Shown: one piece after another, positions 1 to 8,745 of the stretch
Layout: each line of letters opens with the position of its first letter
Position numbering within the stretch: position 1 is the first letter of the stretch
Assembly: GCF_014297445.1 (NCBI RefSeq)
Contig: NZ_JACORU010000002.1
Coordinates: forward strand, 62,001 to 126,000
Reading direction: 5' to 3'
Origin: Ramlibacter albus
Lineage (GTDB): Bacteria > Pseudomonadota > Gammaproteobacteria > Burkholderiales > Burkholderiaceae_C
Length of the DNA: 64,000 nucleotides
The notes under the pieces: model-generated
Databases searched by the model: none
Told to the model about the DNA's origin: nothing
Seen by the model: only the letters and a program-made list of their open reading frames with translations
Program-made: the position numbers and the translations under genes

Positions 1-228
1 TACGACAACATCAAGGCCGACACGCTGCTGCTTCGCGGCGCGCAGTCGGACCTGCTGTCGCCGGAGACGGCGCGGCAGATGACCGAGCGGGGGCCTAAAG
101 CCCGACTCGTCGAATTTGAAGGCGTGGGCCATGCCCCCACCTTGATCGCAGATGAACAGGTCGAGGCCGTGGCCTCGTTCCTCCTGGACAACGCAACCGA
201 TGAAAAGCCACGCCGCGGAACAGGTTGA
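1..228 (+). CDS. alpha/beta hydrolase, C-terminal part (5' truncated by window)
   Basis: The open frame enters from the left edge and encodes about 75 residues ending at a TGA. It resembles the C-terminal part of an alpha/beta hydrolase: a strand (TLLLRGAQSDLLS) carrying the acid residue, then GVGHAP with the catalytic histidine about 35 residues later, then a final helix (VEAVASFLLD). The nucleophile elbow lies outside the window, so the substrate cannot be judged. The last 29 nt overlap the start of relA, which suggests co-expression. Confidence 0.75.
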   Translation, partial: YDNIKADTLLLRGAQSDLLSPETARQMTERGPKARLVEFEGVGHAPTLIADEQVEAVASFLLDNATDEKPRRGTG

Positions 229-2404
229 AGTCGCCGTCCCCGAGCTGGTGGCGGCCGCCGAGCAGCAGCTGCCCCAGCAGGCGAACGCGCTTTCCCGCGC
301 ACGCACCTTCGCGGAACCCTTCATTGCCCACGAGGCGCTGGACACCGGCGAGAACACGCTGGCGCATGCCGATGCCGTGGCCGGCATCCTCAAGGGCATG
401 GGCGGCTCCGAGGCGATGCAGGCCGCGAGCTACCTCGTCTATGCCGCGCCGCACCTGGCCAAGCCGCAGGAGGTGATCGCCAAGGCGTTCGGCGAAAGCT
501 ACGCGGCGCTCGCCATCGAGACCGTGAAGCTCGTGCGCGTGCAGGCGCAGGCGCGCGACGCGGAGGAGACGGCGCACATCGCGCTGGACGTGCGCACCCA
601 GACCGAGAACGTGCGCAAGATGCTGCTCGCGTTCTCGCGCGATTTGCGCGTGGTGATGCTGCGGCTTGCGTCGCGCCTGCAGACGCTGCGCTACTACGCC
701 GCGACCAAGAAGCCGTGCCCGCCCAGCGTGGCGCGCGAGTCGCTGCACGTGTTCGCGCCGCTGGCCAACCGGCTGGGCATCTGGCAGATGAAGTGGGAGA
801 TGGAGGACCTGGCCTTCCGCTTCCTCGAGCCGGACACCTACAAGCAGGTGGCGAAGCTGCTCGACGAGAAGCGCATGGAGCGCGAGAACTACGTCGAGCA
901 CCTGCGCACCTTCGTCGAGCAGGAACTGAAGGCGCAGGGCATCCGCGCCGAGGTGCACGGGCGGCCCAAGCACATCTACAGCATCGTGCGCAAGATGCGC
1001 GGCAAGTCGCTCGACTTCGCGCACGTGTTCGACGTGCGGGCGCTGCGCGTGATCGTGCCCGAGGTGAAGGACTGCTATGCGGCGCTGTCGTGGGTGCACT
1101 CGCAGTTCTCGCCGATGGTGGAGGAGTTCGACGACTACATCGCGAAACCCAAGGCCAACGGCTACCAGAGCCTGCACACCATCGTGCGCGACGACGAGGG
1201 CCGGCCCATCGAGATCCAGATCCGCACCCGCGCGATGCACGAGCATGCCGAGCACGGCGTGGCCGCGCACTGGGCGTACAAGGAGGCGGGCACCAAGGGC
1301 TATGGCGGCGTGGCGGCGAGCGGCGAGTACGACGCGAAGATCGCGGTGCTGCGCCAGCTGCTGGCTTGGGAGCGCGACCTCACCGGCGCGGGCCCGGGCG
1401 AGGGCCTGTTCGAGGACCGCATCTACGTGCTGACGCCGCAGGCGTCGATCGTGGAGCTGCCGCAGGGCGCGACGCCGGTCGATTTCGCGTACTCCGTGCA
1501 CACCAGCCTCGGCCATCGCTGCCGCGGTGCGCGCGTGGACGGCGCGATGGTGCCGCTGAACACGCCGCTGCACAACGGCCAGACGGTGGAGATCGTCGCG
1601 GTGAAGGAAGGCGGGCCGTCCCGCGACTGGCTGAACAACGAGCTCGGCTTCCTGGCCAGCAACCGCGCGAAGGCCAAGGTGCGCGCGTGGTTCAACGAGC
1701 AGGCGAAGCACGAGACCGTGGCGCGTGGCCGCGAGATGGTCGAGAAGCTGCTGCAGCGCGAAGGCAAGACGGCGATCAAGCTGGAGGACCTGGCGGAGAA
1801 GCTGGGGTTCAAGGCGGCCGAGGACTTGTTCTATGTGGTGGGCAAGGACGAGTTCTCGCTGAAGAACATCGAGACCGTCTTGCACCCCCCGGTGGAGCAG
1901 CTGCCGCAGGACGAGTTCCTGCTGAAGAAGCCGCGTGCACCGGAGAAGTCGCCCAAGGGCGGCGTGCTGGTCGTAGGCATCGATTCGCTCATGACGCAGC
2001 TGGCCAAGTGCTGCAAGCCCGCGCCGCCGGACGCGATCAGCGGCTTCGTCACGCGCGGCAAGGGCGTGAGCATCCACCGGCGCGACTGCGCGAATTTCCG
2101 CGAGATGGCGGCCCGAGCGCAGGAGCGCGTGATCGAGGTGGAGTGGGGCAAGCCGCAGAAGGACGGCGGGGCGGTCTACCCGGTCGACGTGTCCGTCGAG
2201 GCCGCGGACCGGCAGGGGCTGCTGCGCGACATCTCCGAAGTGTTCGCCAAGGAGAAGATGAATGTCATCGGCGTGCAGACGCAGTCCGTCAAGGGGACGG
2301 CGTGGATGACGTTCACGGTGGAGGTGGCCGACTCGGCGAAGCTGGCGAAGGTGCTCGGGATCGTGGGGGAAGTGCAGGGTGTGCGGTCGGCTCGCAGGCG
2401 TTGA
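200..2404 (+). CDS. relA: RelA-type (p)ppGpp synthetase
   Basis: This 734-residue protein is a long RelA/SpoT homologue that makes (p)ppGpp from GDP/GTP and ATP during the stringent response. The order is a degenerate HD region (about 30-190), synthetase (about 230-380), TGS (about 410-470, RIYVLTPQASIVELPQG) and ACT (about 655-734). Two points mark it as RelA rather than SpoT. The hydrolase HD motif is lost (ASYLVYAAPHL where bifunctional enzymes have a His-Asp pair), and the synthetase carries the acidic EFDD motif (ExDD, residues 309-312) instead of RxKD. The start chosen is the ATG at 200; an upstream in-frame start would overlap the hydrolase further. Confidence 0.95.
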   Translation: MKSHAAEQVEVAVPELVAAAEQQLPQQANALSRARTFAEPFIAHEALDTGENTLAHADAVAGILKGMGGSEAMQAASYLVYAAPHLAKPQEVIAKAFGESYAALAIETVKLVRVQAQARDAEETAHIALDVRTQTENVRKMLLAFSRDLRVVMLRLASRLQTLRYYAATKKPCPPSVARESLHVFAPLANRLGIWQMKWEMEDLAFRFLEPDTYKQVAKLLDEKRMERENYVEHLRTFVEQELKAQGIRAEVHGRPKHIYSIVRKMRGKSLDFAHVFDVRALRVIVPEVKDCYAALSWVHSQFSPMVEEFDDYIAKPKANGYQSLHTIVRDDEGRPIEIQIRTRAMHEHAEHGVAAHWAYKEAGTKGYGGVAASGEYDAKIAVLRQLLAWERDLTGAGPGEGLFEDRIYVLTPQASIVELPQGATPVDFAYSVHTSLGHRCRGARVDGAMVPLNTPLHNGQTVEIVAVKEGGPSRDWLNNELGFLASNRAKAKVRAWFNEQAKHETVARGREMVEKLLQREGKTAIKLEDLAEKLGFKAAEDLFYVVGKDEFSLKNIETVLHPPVEQLPQDEFLLKKPRAPEKSPKGGVLVVGIDSLMTQLAKCCKPAPPDAISGFVTRGKGVSIHRRDCANFREMAARAQERVIEVEWGKPQKDGGAVYPVDVSVEAADRQGLLRDISEVFAKEKMNVIGVQTQSVKGTAWMTFTVEVADSAKLAKVLGIVGEVQGVRSARRR

Positions 2405-2410
2405 GGGGCT

Positions 2411-2427
2411 GTCATGCCCGGCATGAC
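2411..2427. repeat. perfect inverted repeat at relA/DUF3131 convergent junction
   Basis: GTCATGCC-C-GGCATGAC is a perfect 8-bp palindrome with one central base. It begins 7 nt after the relA stop and contains the stop codon and last codons of the converging DUF3131 gene. It could end transcription on either strand, but neither side has a clear T-run, so it may depend on Rho or only stabilise mRNA ends. Confidence 0.5.
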
Positions 2428-3794
2428 ACTCGTTCTTTCGGCCAACACTTGTTCAACTTGGCATAGGGGTCGCTCGACTGCACCCGAAACGGGCCGTCCG
2501 CCTGCACCGGTTTCCACAATGGCGCGCCGGTCGCCTTGAACAGCAACGCCTCGAGGATGGCAGCGTTGGTCGAGAGCGTGAGGAACGGGTGCGGCGCGCC
2601 CGTCTCGAAGCGGCCTTCGTACCACCCGCGGTCCGGGTCGTAGAGGAACTTCACGCCGTCGATCAAGCGGTCGCCGTACTCGCCGCCCCACAGTGCCCAC
2701 ATGCCGAACGCGGCACGGGTGTTGACGAGGGCGAGCCGCTCGAAGTGGCGCCCGTCGGAGGCGATGGTGTTGAAGGGATAGCCGGAGGCGTAGACCGAGT
2801 CGAGGACGACATAAGGCTGGTCCGGCGTCTGGTAATCGCTGCGCGCCGTGAGCACCTTCTCGCGCCGCCAGCGCTCTTCCTGCACCTTGAACAAGGTCTC
2901 GGCCAAGGGCTTGAGCGCGGCGCCGCCGGGCTGCTGCCAGCCGAGCTCCACGCCCATCAGCACGAACGGCATCGTGAGCAGCGGCGCCTGCGCGCCGGTC
3001 GTGCGCGGGTCGCGCGCATCGTGGCGCACCGGCATGCCGTAGATGTTGAAGACCTCCGTGGCGGGCAGCGACGTCGAGCGCGCCGCATCGAAGCCCCACG
3101 CGGCGAAGCCCGCGCCGGCGAGCTGCTCGTAGCCCAGCCGCCCCTCGGCGTATTTCTGCGTCTGGCCGCCGCTGCGCGACGAGCCGAACAGCCGCCCACA
3201 GTCGTCGATGACATCGCAGAACGCGAACCGCAGCACGACCTTGTCCGCATACTCCGCGAACTGCGGGTGCCGCTGCGCCACGATCTTCAGCCACAGCATC
3301 AAACGGCCCGTGTCGACCGCCGACCAGCCGATGTCCTCCGGCTGGTTGCCGAAGTTCACCATCTTGCCGGTGAACGCGTTGTAGGCCTTGTTGGGCAGCA
3401 CGCCGCCGGAAAGCTCCATGGTCGCCGCGAAGCCGAGCAGCCGCGACATGCGCAGGTCGAACTCGCGCGCCTCGATGATGCGCAGCTCGCGCGCGGCGAC
3501 GGTGGCCGCGATCGCGTCGGCGAGGTTCCACGCGGTGAAAACCACGGAGCGGTCGACGCCGTTCACCAACCCGGTTTTCTCGTCGGTATTGTTCTCCACA
3601 TAACGCCACGCCGTGCGCGCCCATTGCAGCTCGCGCGAGATCGAACTGCCGGCGCGGCGGAAACTGATCGCGGCATCGGCGTCGAGGGGCGACAACGTGT
3701 CGGAGGTGGCTCCCGTGCCGCGGGGCAGCACCACCCCGCAGCCGGACACAGCGGACGCGACAGCGGACGCCAGCAACGTGCGGCGGCTCAGCAC
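2412..3794 (-). CDS. DUF3131 lipoprotein, paralogue 1 of 3
   Basis: A 460-residue predicted lipoprotein. The N-terminus (SRRTLLASAVASAVSGC) is a signal peptide with a lipobox ending at Cys19, followed by one DUF3131 domain from about residue 57 to 440. The family hallmarks are present: ENNTDEKTGL (67-76), a VD at 80-81, LPNKAYNAFTGKM, GWSAVDTGRLMLWL and EGRLGYEQLA. It differs from its two neighbours at residue 90, where their M-W-D reads A-W-N, so an acidic residue conserved in the others is Asn here. The GTG start overlaps the upstream stop (GTGCTGA). It is the last gene of the nine-gene glycan operon. The molecular function of DUF3131 is unknown to me; an (alpha/alpha)-barrel glycan-active fold is a guess. 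Confidence 0.85.
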   Translation of the reverse strand: MLSRRTLLASAVASAVSGCGVVLPRGTGATSDTLSPLDADAAISFRRAGSSISRELQWARTAWRYVENNTDEKTGLVNGVDRSVVFTAWNLADAIAATVAARELRIIEAREFDLRMSRLLGFAATMELSGGVLPNKAYNAFTGKMVNFGNQPEDIGWSAVDTGRLMLWLKIVAQRHPQFAEYADKVVLRFAFCDVIDDCGRLFGSSRSGGQTQKYAEGRLGYEQLAGAGFAAWGFDAARSTSLPATEVFNIYGMPVRHDARDPRTTGAQAPLLTMPFVLMGVELGWQQPGGAALKPLAETLFKVQEERWRREKVLTARSDYQTPDQPYVVLDSVYASGYPFNTIASDGRHFERLALVNTRAAFGMWALWGGEYGDRLIDGVKFLYDPDRGWYEGRFETGAPHPFLTLSTNAAILEALLFKATGAPLWKPVQADGPFRVQSSDPYAKLNKCWPKERVSCRA

Positions 3795-5173
3795 GGCCGC
3801 GCTTCCAGCCCGGTTGGCGTCGGCTTGCGGCAGCGGTCCCACAAACTCTCGTGCGCGGGGCCCCACCGCAGCAGCTTGCCCTGTGCCTTGAACAGCAGCG
3901 TGGCCAGCATGATCCCGTTGTTGTTGGCGGTGAAGGCCTTGATCGGCCCCTTGCCGCTTTCGAGCACGCCCTCGTAGAAACCACGGTTCGGGTCGCGCTG
4001 GTTCACGATGGCGTTGAACAGGCGGTCGGTGTAGTCCGACTTCCACAACGCCCACATGCCGAGCGCGGCCTTCAGCGAAACGGCCGCGAACTCCGGCACG
4101 TACTTGCCCGCCTCGGTGATCGTGTTCCACGCATACCCGTCGGTGAACACGGTGTCGTAGACGAAATACGGGTCCTGCTCCAGTTGGTGCTCCGACCGCG
4201 CGGTGAGGATGCCGGTGGCACGGAAGCGGTTCTCCTGCGCCTGGTAGACGCGGTGCGCGAAGCCGGCCATCCACGGGTGGCTGTGCTTCGCGTCGTCGGT
4301 GCCGCGGTCGTTCGCGAGGTCCCAGTTGAACTCGATGCCGTCGAGCACGTAGCTTTCGGACACCACGTAGTTGTGCTGGTAGTACTTGCGCGGGTCGCGC
4401 GCGTCGTACGGGACTTCCACGCAGTAGATCGGCAGCGTCGAATACGGCTCCGCGCGCGAGGCGAGCTCCGTGTTCACGCCCCACAGCTCGAACCCCTTGG
4501 CCGAGTACTCCTCGTAGCCGAGCCGGCCTTCCTGCACGTACTCCGTCTTGCGGTCCTTGCCCACGAGCGCGCCGAACATCATGCCGGTGCGGTCGACGAC
4601 GTTGTCGAACTTCCAGCGCAGCACGAACTTGTCGATGCCATCGGCATGCTGCGGGTAGCGCTCCTTGACGATCTTCAGCCACACGAGCAGGCGGCCGAGG
4701 TCCAGCGCCGAGAAGCCGATCTCGCCCGGCTTGTTGCCGTAGTCCACCTTCTCCAGCGTCTTCGTGTGGTAGACCTTGTTGGGTAATTCGCCGCGAAAGA
4801 ACGAAAGCGAGCCGAGTGCCTCCACGAGCTTGCCCAGGCGCTGGTCGGCCTGCTGCGCGTTGATGATGCCCAGCTGGTGCGCGGCGACGATCGCACCGAC
4901 GTACGAGGCCGTGTCCCACATCGTCGACGAGGGGTAGTTGTCGACTGCATTGGCCAGGCCGGAGGGCTGTGTGTTGTTCTCGAAGTACTTCCACGCGATG
5001 CGCGCCATCTGCATCTCGGTGTCGGTGAGCGGGCCGATGCGGCGCTCGTAGCGCGCCGCGGGCACGTCGCCGGGCTTGCAGTCGGCCTGGCCGAGGGCTT
5101 GCTGCGCGCAGGCCCACGCGGGCAGGGCGACGAGCACCGCGAGGGCGAAAGAACGAAGACTGCTTCTCATCAT
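3788..5173 (-). CDS. DUF3131 periplasmic protein, paralogue 2 of 3
   Basis: A 461-residue protein with a Sec signal peptide (residues 1-23, hydrophobic LALAVLVALPAWACA-type core, cleavage after ACA) and one DUF3131 domain. Motifs shared with its neighbours are ENNTQPSGL (65-73), VD (77-78), STMWD (83-87), LPNKVYHTKTLEKVDY, GFSALDLGRLLVWL and EGRLGYEEYSAKG. The start is the first of two adjacent ATGs and overlaps the upstream TGA as ATGA, indicating translational coupling. It probably acts in the periplasm on, or in transit of, the glycan made by the GT2 gene of the same operon; this role is inferred from context only. Confidence 0.85.
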   Translation of the reverse strand: MMRSSLRSFALAVLVALPAWACAQQALGQADCKPGDVPAARYERRIGPLTDTEMQMARIAWKYFENNTQPSGLANAVDNYPSSTMWDTASYVGAIVAAHQLGIINAQQADQRLGKLVEALGSLSFFRGELPNKVYHTKTLEKVDYGNKPGEIGFSALDLGRLLVWLKIVKERYPQHADGIDKFVLRWKFDNVVDRTGMMFGALVGKDRKTEYVQEGRLGYEEYSAKGFELWGVNTELASRAEPYSTLPIYCVEVPYDARDPRKYYQHNYVVSESYVLDGIEFNWDLANDRGTDDAKHSHPWMAGFAHRVYQAQENRFRATGILTARSEHQLEQDPYFVYDTVFTDGYAWNTITEAGKYVPEFAAVSLKAALGMWALWKSDYTDRLFNAIVNQRDPNRGFYEGVLESGKGPIKAFTANNNGIMLATLLFKAQGKLLRWGPAHESLWDRCRKPTPTGLEARPC

Positions 5174-6510
5174 CTCGGGCTCAGCAACGTGCCGCGGGTG
5201 GTGTAGGCCAGGCTTTCGAGGATGACTGCGTTGGTGTTCGCCGCGATCGCCTTGTTCGGCTGCCCGCCTTGCTCGTACAGCCCGGCGTACCAGCCTTTGG
5301 CCGGGTCGTTGAGCGGCGCGACCGCGGCCACGAGCTTCTGCGTGTACTCGTTGCGGTAGAGGGCGTGCCACGCGAACGCCGCCTTGGTCGACACGTTGCG
5401 CAGCGCCGCCGCCTCCTCGCCCTTGTCGCTGGCGGCTACCCAGTTGCGGCCGTTCGAGTGCACCGCGTTGTAGACGAACCAGGGCGCGCGGTCGACGTGG
5501 TCCTCGGTTACGGCCGTGAGCTGCTGCGTCTTGCGCCAGCGAGCCTCCTGCGCGCGGTACACGCGCCACGCGGCCTCGCGCCCGCTGCCGGTGAAGCCCA
5601 GCTCCAGGCCGGTGAGCATGAAGGGCTCGCTCACCACGAAGTTCTGCGCGCCGAACTTCGCCGGCTCGCGCGCATCGACGGGTACCTGCACGCCTTCGAC
5701 GTCCACCAGCTTCAGGTGCGGCCGCCAGTCGAGCGCCTGCTCCACGTCCAGCCCGAGCAGGTAGAACGTGCGCGCGGCGTATTGCTCGTAGCCGAGGCGG
5801 CCCTCCTGGAGCGACTGCGGCGCCTGCCCGTCGGTGCCGGCCTGCATGCCGAACAACTGGCCGCCACGCGCGAGCTGGCCGGTCTTCCAGCGCGCGATCA
5901 CGGCGCGCGCCTGCGGGGTGTGCTGCGGATGCCGCCACGCGATGGTCGTGAGCGGCACCATGAGCCGCCCCACGTCGATGGCCGACCAGCCCACGCCGTT
6001 GGGCGAGGGCTTGTTGTTGTAGTCGGTCATCTCCAGCGTGCGGATGTCGTAGCTCTTGTTCGGCAGGCTGGCCGCATACAGCGGCAGCTTCGCGAGCGAG
6101 GCGAGGGCGCGCGACATGCGCTCGTCGAACCGGGCCTTGTCGACGAGGCCCAGTTCGTGCGCCGAGAGCAGCGCCATCAACGCGGAACCCGCGTCCCACA
6201 TCGTCGTGCCGGCGAAGCCGTCGACCGCACCTGTGAGGCCGGTGGTCTTGTCCGTGTTGTTCTCGAAATAGGTCCAGGCGGTCTTCGCGTAGCGCAGCTC
6301 GTCGGCCGTGAGCGGGCGCGGCGCCGGGTCCGCCGGAACGTCCTTGCTCGACGCGAGAGTGGGCAGCGGTGGTGCGGCCGTCTTCGCGATCAGCTCCTTG
6401 CCGCTCTCCTTCTCGATCCACCACACCGCGCCGAAGGCCACCACGATGGCCAGCATCCACACGATGGAGCTGCGGGCCTTGGCCCAGTTGCTGTCTTGCG
6501 CATCCGTCAT
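5170..6510 (-). CDS. DUF3131 membrane-anchored protein, paralogue 3 of 3
   Basis: A 446-residue protein with a single N-terminal membrane anchor (about residues 15-32), a Pro/Ala-rich linker (44-66) and a periplasmic DUF3131 domain. Conserved points are ENNTDKTTGL (83-92), VDG (96-98), TTMWD (102-106), LPNKSYDIRTLEMTDY and GWSAIDVGRLMVPL. It is the first of three tandem paralogues and overlaps the GT2 stop by 4 nt (ATGA). Because it is tethered to the inner membrane, it is the most likely of the three to contact the synthase directly. The enzymatic activity is unknown. Confidence 0.85.
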   Translation of the reverse strand: MTDAQDSNWAKARSSIVWMLAIVVAFGAVWWIEKESGKELIAKTAAPPLPTLASSKDVPADPAPRPLTADELRYAKTAWTYFENNTDKTTGLTGAVDGFAGTTMWDAGSALMALLSAHELGLVDKARFDERMSRALASLAKLPLYAASLPNKSYDIRTLEMTDYNNKPSPNGVGWSAIDVGRLMVPLTTIAWRHPQHTPQARAVIARWKTGQLARGGQLFGMQAGTDGQAPQSLQEGRLGYEQYAARTFYLLGLDVEQALDWRPHLKLVDVEGVQVPVDAREPAKFGAQNFVVSEPFMLTGLELGFTGSGREAAWRVYRAQEARWRKTQQLTAVTEDHVDRAPWFVYNAVHSNGRNWVAASDKGEEAAALRNVSTKAAFAWHALYRNEYTQKLVAAVAPLNDPAKGWYAGLYEQGGQPNKAIAANTNAVILESLAYTTRGTLLSPR

Positions 6511-8309
6511 GCAGGCAATCCCTCAGGCTCCCACACCGCCGCGCGCACGAGCGGCAGCATGGCAAATACGTTGTTCAAACCCCAGGCCACGTTCACCACG
6601 AGGTTGGGCAGTTCGTGTTCCGCGCCCTGCACGAAGACGCGGAAGGCGGCGTACGCCAGCCCCGCGAGCGTGAGCACGATGATGGCCACCTGCGGCATCA
6701 CGAGGTTCAGGAAGTTGCCCTCCTGCCGGTCCTTGGGCGTGACGTGGAACTTGATCTTCTCGCCGCGCAGCACCGTCCACAGCGCGCGGAAATTCACCGG
6801 GAAGAACGACAGGTACGAGGACTTGCCGTCCCAGGTGCGGATGCCCCAGGTGCCCACGAGGAACGCGAGCTCCGTCATCAGGATGAAGGGCAGGGCGTGC
6901 AGGTAGAACGCGGTGGAATACGCCGAGAGCGGCGCGATGCCGCTGAACAGGTAGATGATCGGCGCGACGAGGAACACGATGTTCCACAGGCACCCCAGGT
7001 ACGACCAGATCGTGGTGAGGTACATCGCGCGCTGCGCCAGGCTCATGCGGCCCTTGAACAGCGGGTTGTCGTGGAACGCGATGTCCAGCGTGCCGCCCGC
7101 GTACTTGAAGCGCTGAATCATCCACGTCAGCAGGTCCTGCGGCGACAGCATCCTGCTTTCCACCTGCGGGTGCAGCACGCTCTTCCAGCGCCGCGCCTCG
7201 TCGCTGTGCAGCACGATGGAGGTGTAGATGTCCTCGGACACATGGAACTTGTAGGGCGTGAGTTCCTTCTCCAGCACCACCTGCGTGCGCATCGCGTCGG
7301 CGAAGTCGCCGCGCAGCTGCTCGTCCTCGATCTCGCGCGAATAGCGGTCCACTTCCTTGTCCACGGCCAGCCCGAAGCTGCGCAGCGCCGCCTGCATCAC
7401 GGCCTCGCGGCGGTGAACCGAGCCGGCCCCGCAGCAGAACGAGGCCGAGCACCAGTTGCGGCGGCGCATGATGACGTCGTAGAACATCTGCGGGTCGTTG
7501 ACGAACGGGTCCTGGCCGATGCGTACGGGGCCGATCACGCGCTCGACGCCTCGGCCCAGGACACGGCCGAAGCCGCCGAGCCGCGAGCCGAGCACTACGG
7601 GCAGGCGCCGGCCTTCGGGGATGTCGTAGAACCACTGCGGCGTCTGCACCCACGCGACGTCCTTGTCGCGGAAATAACCCAGCGTGTGCTCGAGGTAGGT
7701 CGGGAACAGGCGCGTGTCCGCATCGCAGATCACGATGAAGTCGCCGCTGGTGAGCTCCATGGCGTTGCGCAGGTTGCCGGCCTTGAAGCCGACGTTGTTG
7801 CTGCGGGTGATGTAGTTGACGCCTTCCTCGTCGGCCACCGCCTTCATGGTCGGCCGGCGCCCGTCGTCGAGCACGTGCACGCGCAGGTCGACGGGGTGCG
7901 GGTAGGTGAGCTTCTTCGCATCGCGGATCGAGATGCGCACCAGCTCCTCTTCCTCGTTGTAGGTGGTGATGAACACGTCCACCGACACCGGCCGCTCGGG
8001 CGCGCCGGGCTCGTCCACGCATTCGGCGATGGAGCGGGGCGGCTCTCGCATCGGGAAGTCGCGCACCTGCCAGAGATTGAAGGTGAAGAGCACGAGGCCG
8101 ATGTAGGCCAGCGTCTCCGCGAGGGCGAGCGGGATCGCGAACCACAGCGCATCGGGGTTGAGCGAATCGGTCCAGCGCCAGCGGATGTAGTTGGCGCCCA
8201 GCACGAGCGCGACGATGACGAGGAACTGCCAGGCGAGCTCCAGGCGTGGCGACCACGGAAGTGGAGGGGGCGGCCGGCGATCTTCGAAAGCCTCGAAATA
8301 AAAACTCAA
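6507..8309 (-). CDS. Cellulose-synthase-like family 2 glycosyltransferase
   Basis: A 600-residue inner-membrane processive beta-glycosyltransferase, probably the polymerase of the operon. Two N-terminal membrane segments (about 26-40, 55-77) precede a cytosolic GT2 domain with DVFITTYNEEEE (111-122), DDG (148-150), DAD (196-198), FCCGAGS (291-297) and SED (358-360). The translocation-linked QxxRW motif appears as QRFKYAGG (399 onward), so the usual Arg-Trp is Lys-Tyr. At least four C-terminal membrane segments follow. I see no C-terminal PilZ domain, unlike BcsA, so direct c-di-GMP control is not evident. The start is TTG overlapping the kinase stop (TTGA). The product could be a cellulose-, mixed-linkage- or beta-1,3-glucan; the GH16 neighbour favours a glucan with beta-1,3 links. 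Confidence 0.9.
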   Translation of the reverse strand: MSFYFEAFEDRRPPPPLPWSPRLELAWQFLVIVALVLGANYIRWRWTDSLNPDALWFAIPLALAETLAYIGLVLFTFNLWQVRDFPMREPPRSIAECVDEPGAPERPVSVDVFITTYNEEEELVRISIRDAKKLTYPHPVDLRVHVLDDGRRPTMKAVADEEGVNYITRSNNVGFKAGNLRNAMELTSGDFIVICDADTRLFPTYLEHTLGYFRDKDVAWVQTPQWFYDIPEGRRLPVVLGSRLGGFGRVLGRGVERVIGPVRIGQDPFVNDPQMFYDVIMRRRNWCSASFCCGAGSVHRREAVMQAALRSFGLAVDKEVDRYSREIEDEQLRGDFADAMRTQVVLEKELTPYKFHVSEDIYTSIVLHSDEARRWKSVLHPQVESRMLSPQDLLTWMIQRFKYAGGTLDIAFHDNPLFKGRMSLAQRAMYLTTIWSYLGCLWNIVFLVAPIIYLFSGIAPLSAYSTAFYLHALPFILMTELAFLVGTWGIRTWDGKSSYLSFFPVNFRALWTVLRGEKIKFHVTPKDRQEGNFLNLVMPQVAIIVLTLAGLAYAAFRVFVQGAEHELPNLVVNVAWGLNNVFAMLPLVRAAVWEPEGLPA

Positions 8310-8743
8310 CGCTTCTTCTCCCGCAAAACCTTGCGCAGGTGCATCACGTTGCGGCCCGACGCGCTGCGGTATTCCAGCGTGTCGAACGCGGCGCGCACGA
8401 GCGCCAGGCCCATGCCGCTCTCCGGCAGCGAGCCGACATCGGTCTCGTCGAAGTCGAACACCGACTCGGGCGGCTCCTGCAGCTTGTGCGGCGGGATGGG
8501 CCGGCCGTCGTCGATGATCACCACGTCCACCGCGTCGGCGCTGTGCCGGAAGCTCAGCTCCACGTCATGGCCTTCGTGCCCGCCGTGCCCGTGCTTGACG
8601 ATGTTGGTCAGCGCCTCGGCCAGGCCCACTTCCATCAGGTCGCGCTGTTCGTCGCCCAGCGTGGCAGGCAGGCTCTCGCGCACCAGCGCCGCGAGGCGGC
8701 CCGCTTCCTGCAAGGTGAGGGCCACCCGCAGCCGCCGCACCAT
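8306..8743 (-). CDS. RsbW-like serine kinase / anti-sigma-type regulator
   Basis: A 145-residue HATPase_c_2 protein of the RsbW/SpoIIAB type. It shows the N-box (EALTNIVKHG, 43-52), the G1 box (IIDDGRPI, about 77-83) and the G2 box (ESGMGLALV, 108-116). Such kinases phosphorylate a conserved Ser of a STAS antagonist; the likely target is encoded immediately upstream (2-nt gap). The start ATG was preferred because it lies directly after the STAS stop. Its 3' end overlaps the GT2 start (TTGA). No sigma factor is nearby, so the kinase may act on a target other than a sigma factor. Confidence 0.88.
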   Translation of the reverse strand: MVRRLRVALTLQEAGRLAALVRESLPATLGDEQRDLMEVGLAEALTNIVKHGHGGHEGHDVELSFRHSADAVDVVIIDDGRPIPPHKLQEPPESVFDFDETDVGSLPESGMGLALVRAAFDTLEYRSASGRNVMHLRKVLREKKR

Positions 8744-8745
8744 GC

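Noticed and set aside
95-2077. Long minus-strand open frame (660 codons) opposite relA
   Set aside because: It lies wholly antisense to relA, is rich in His/Arg/Leu/Ala as expected from the complement of GC-rich codons, and has no domain.
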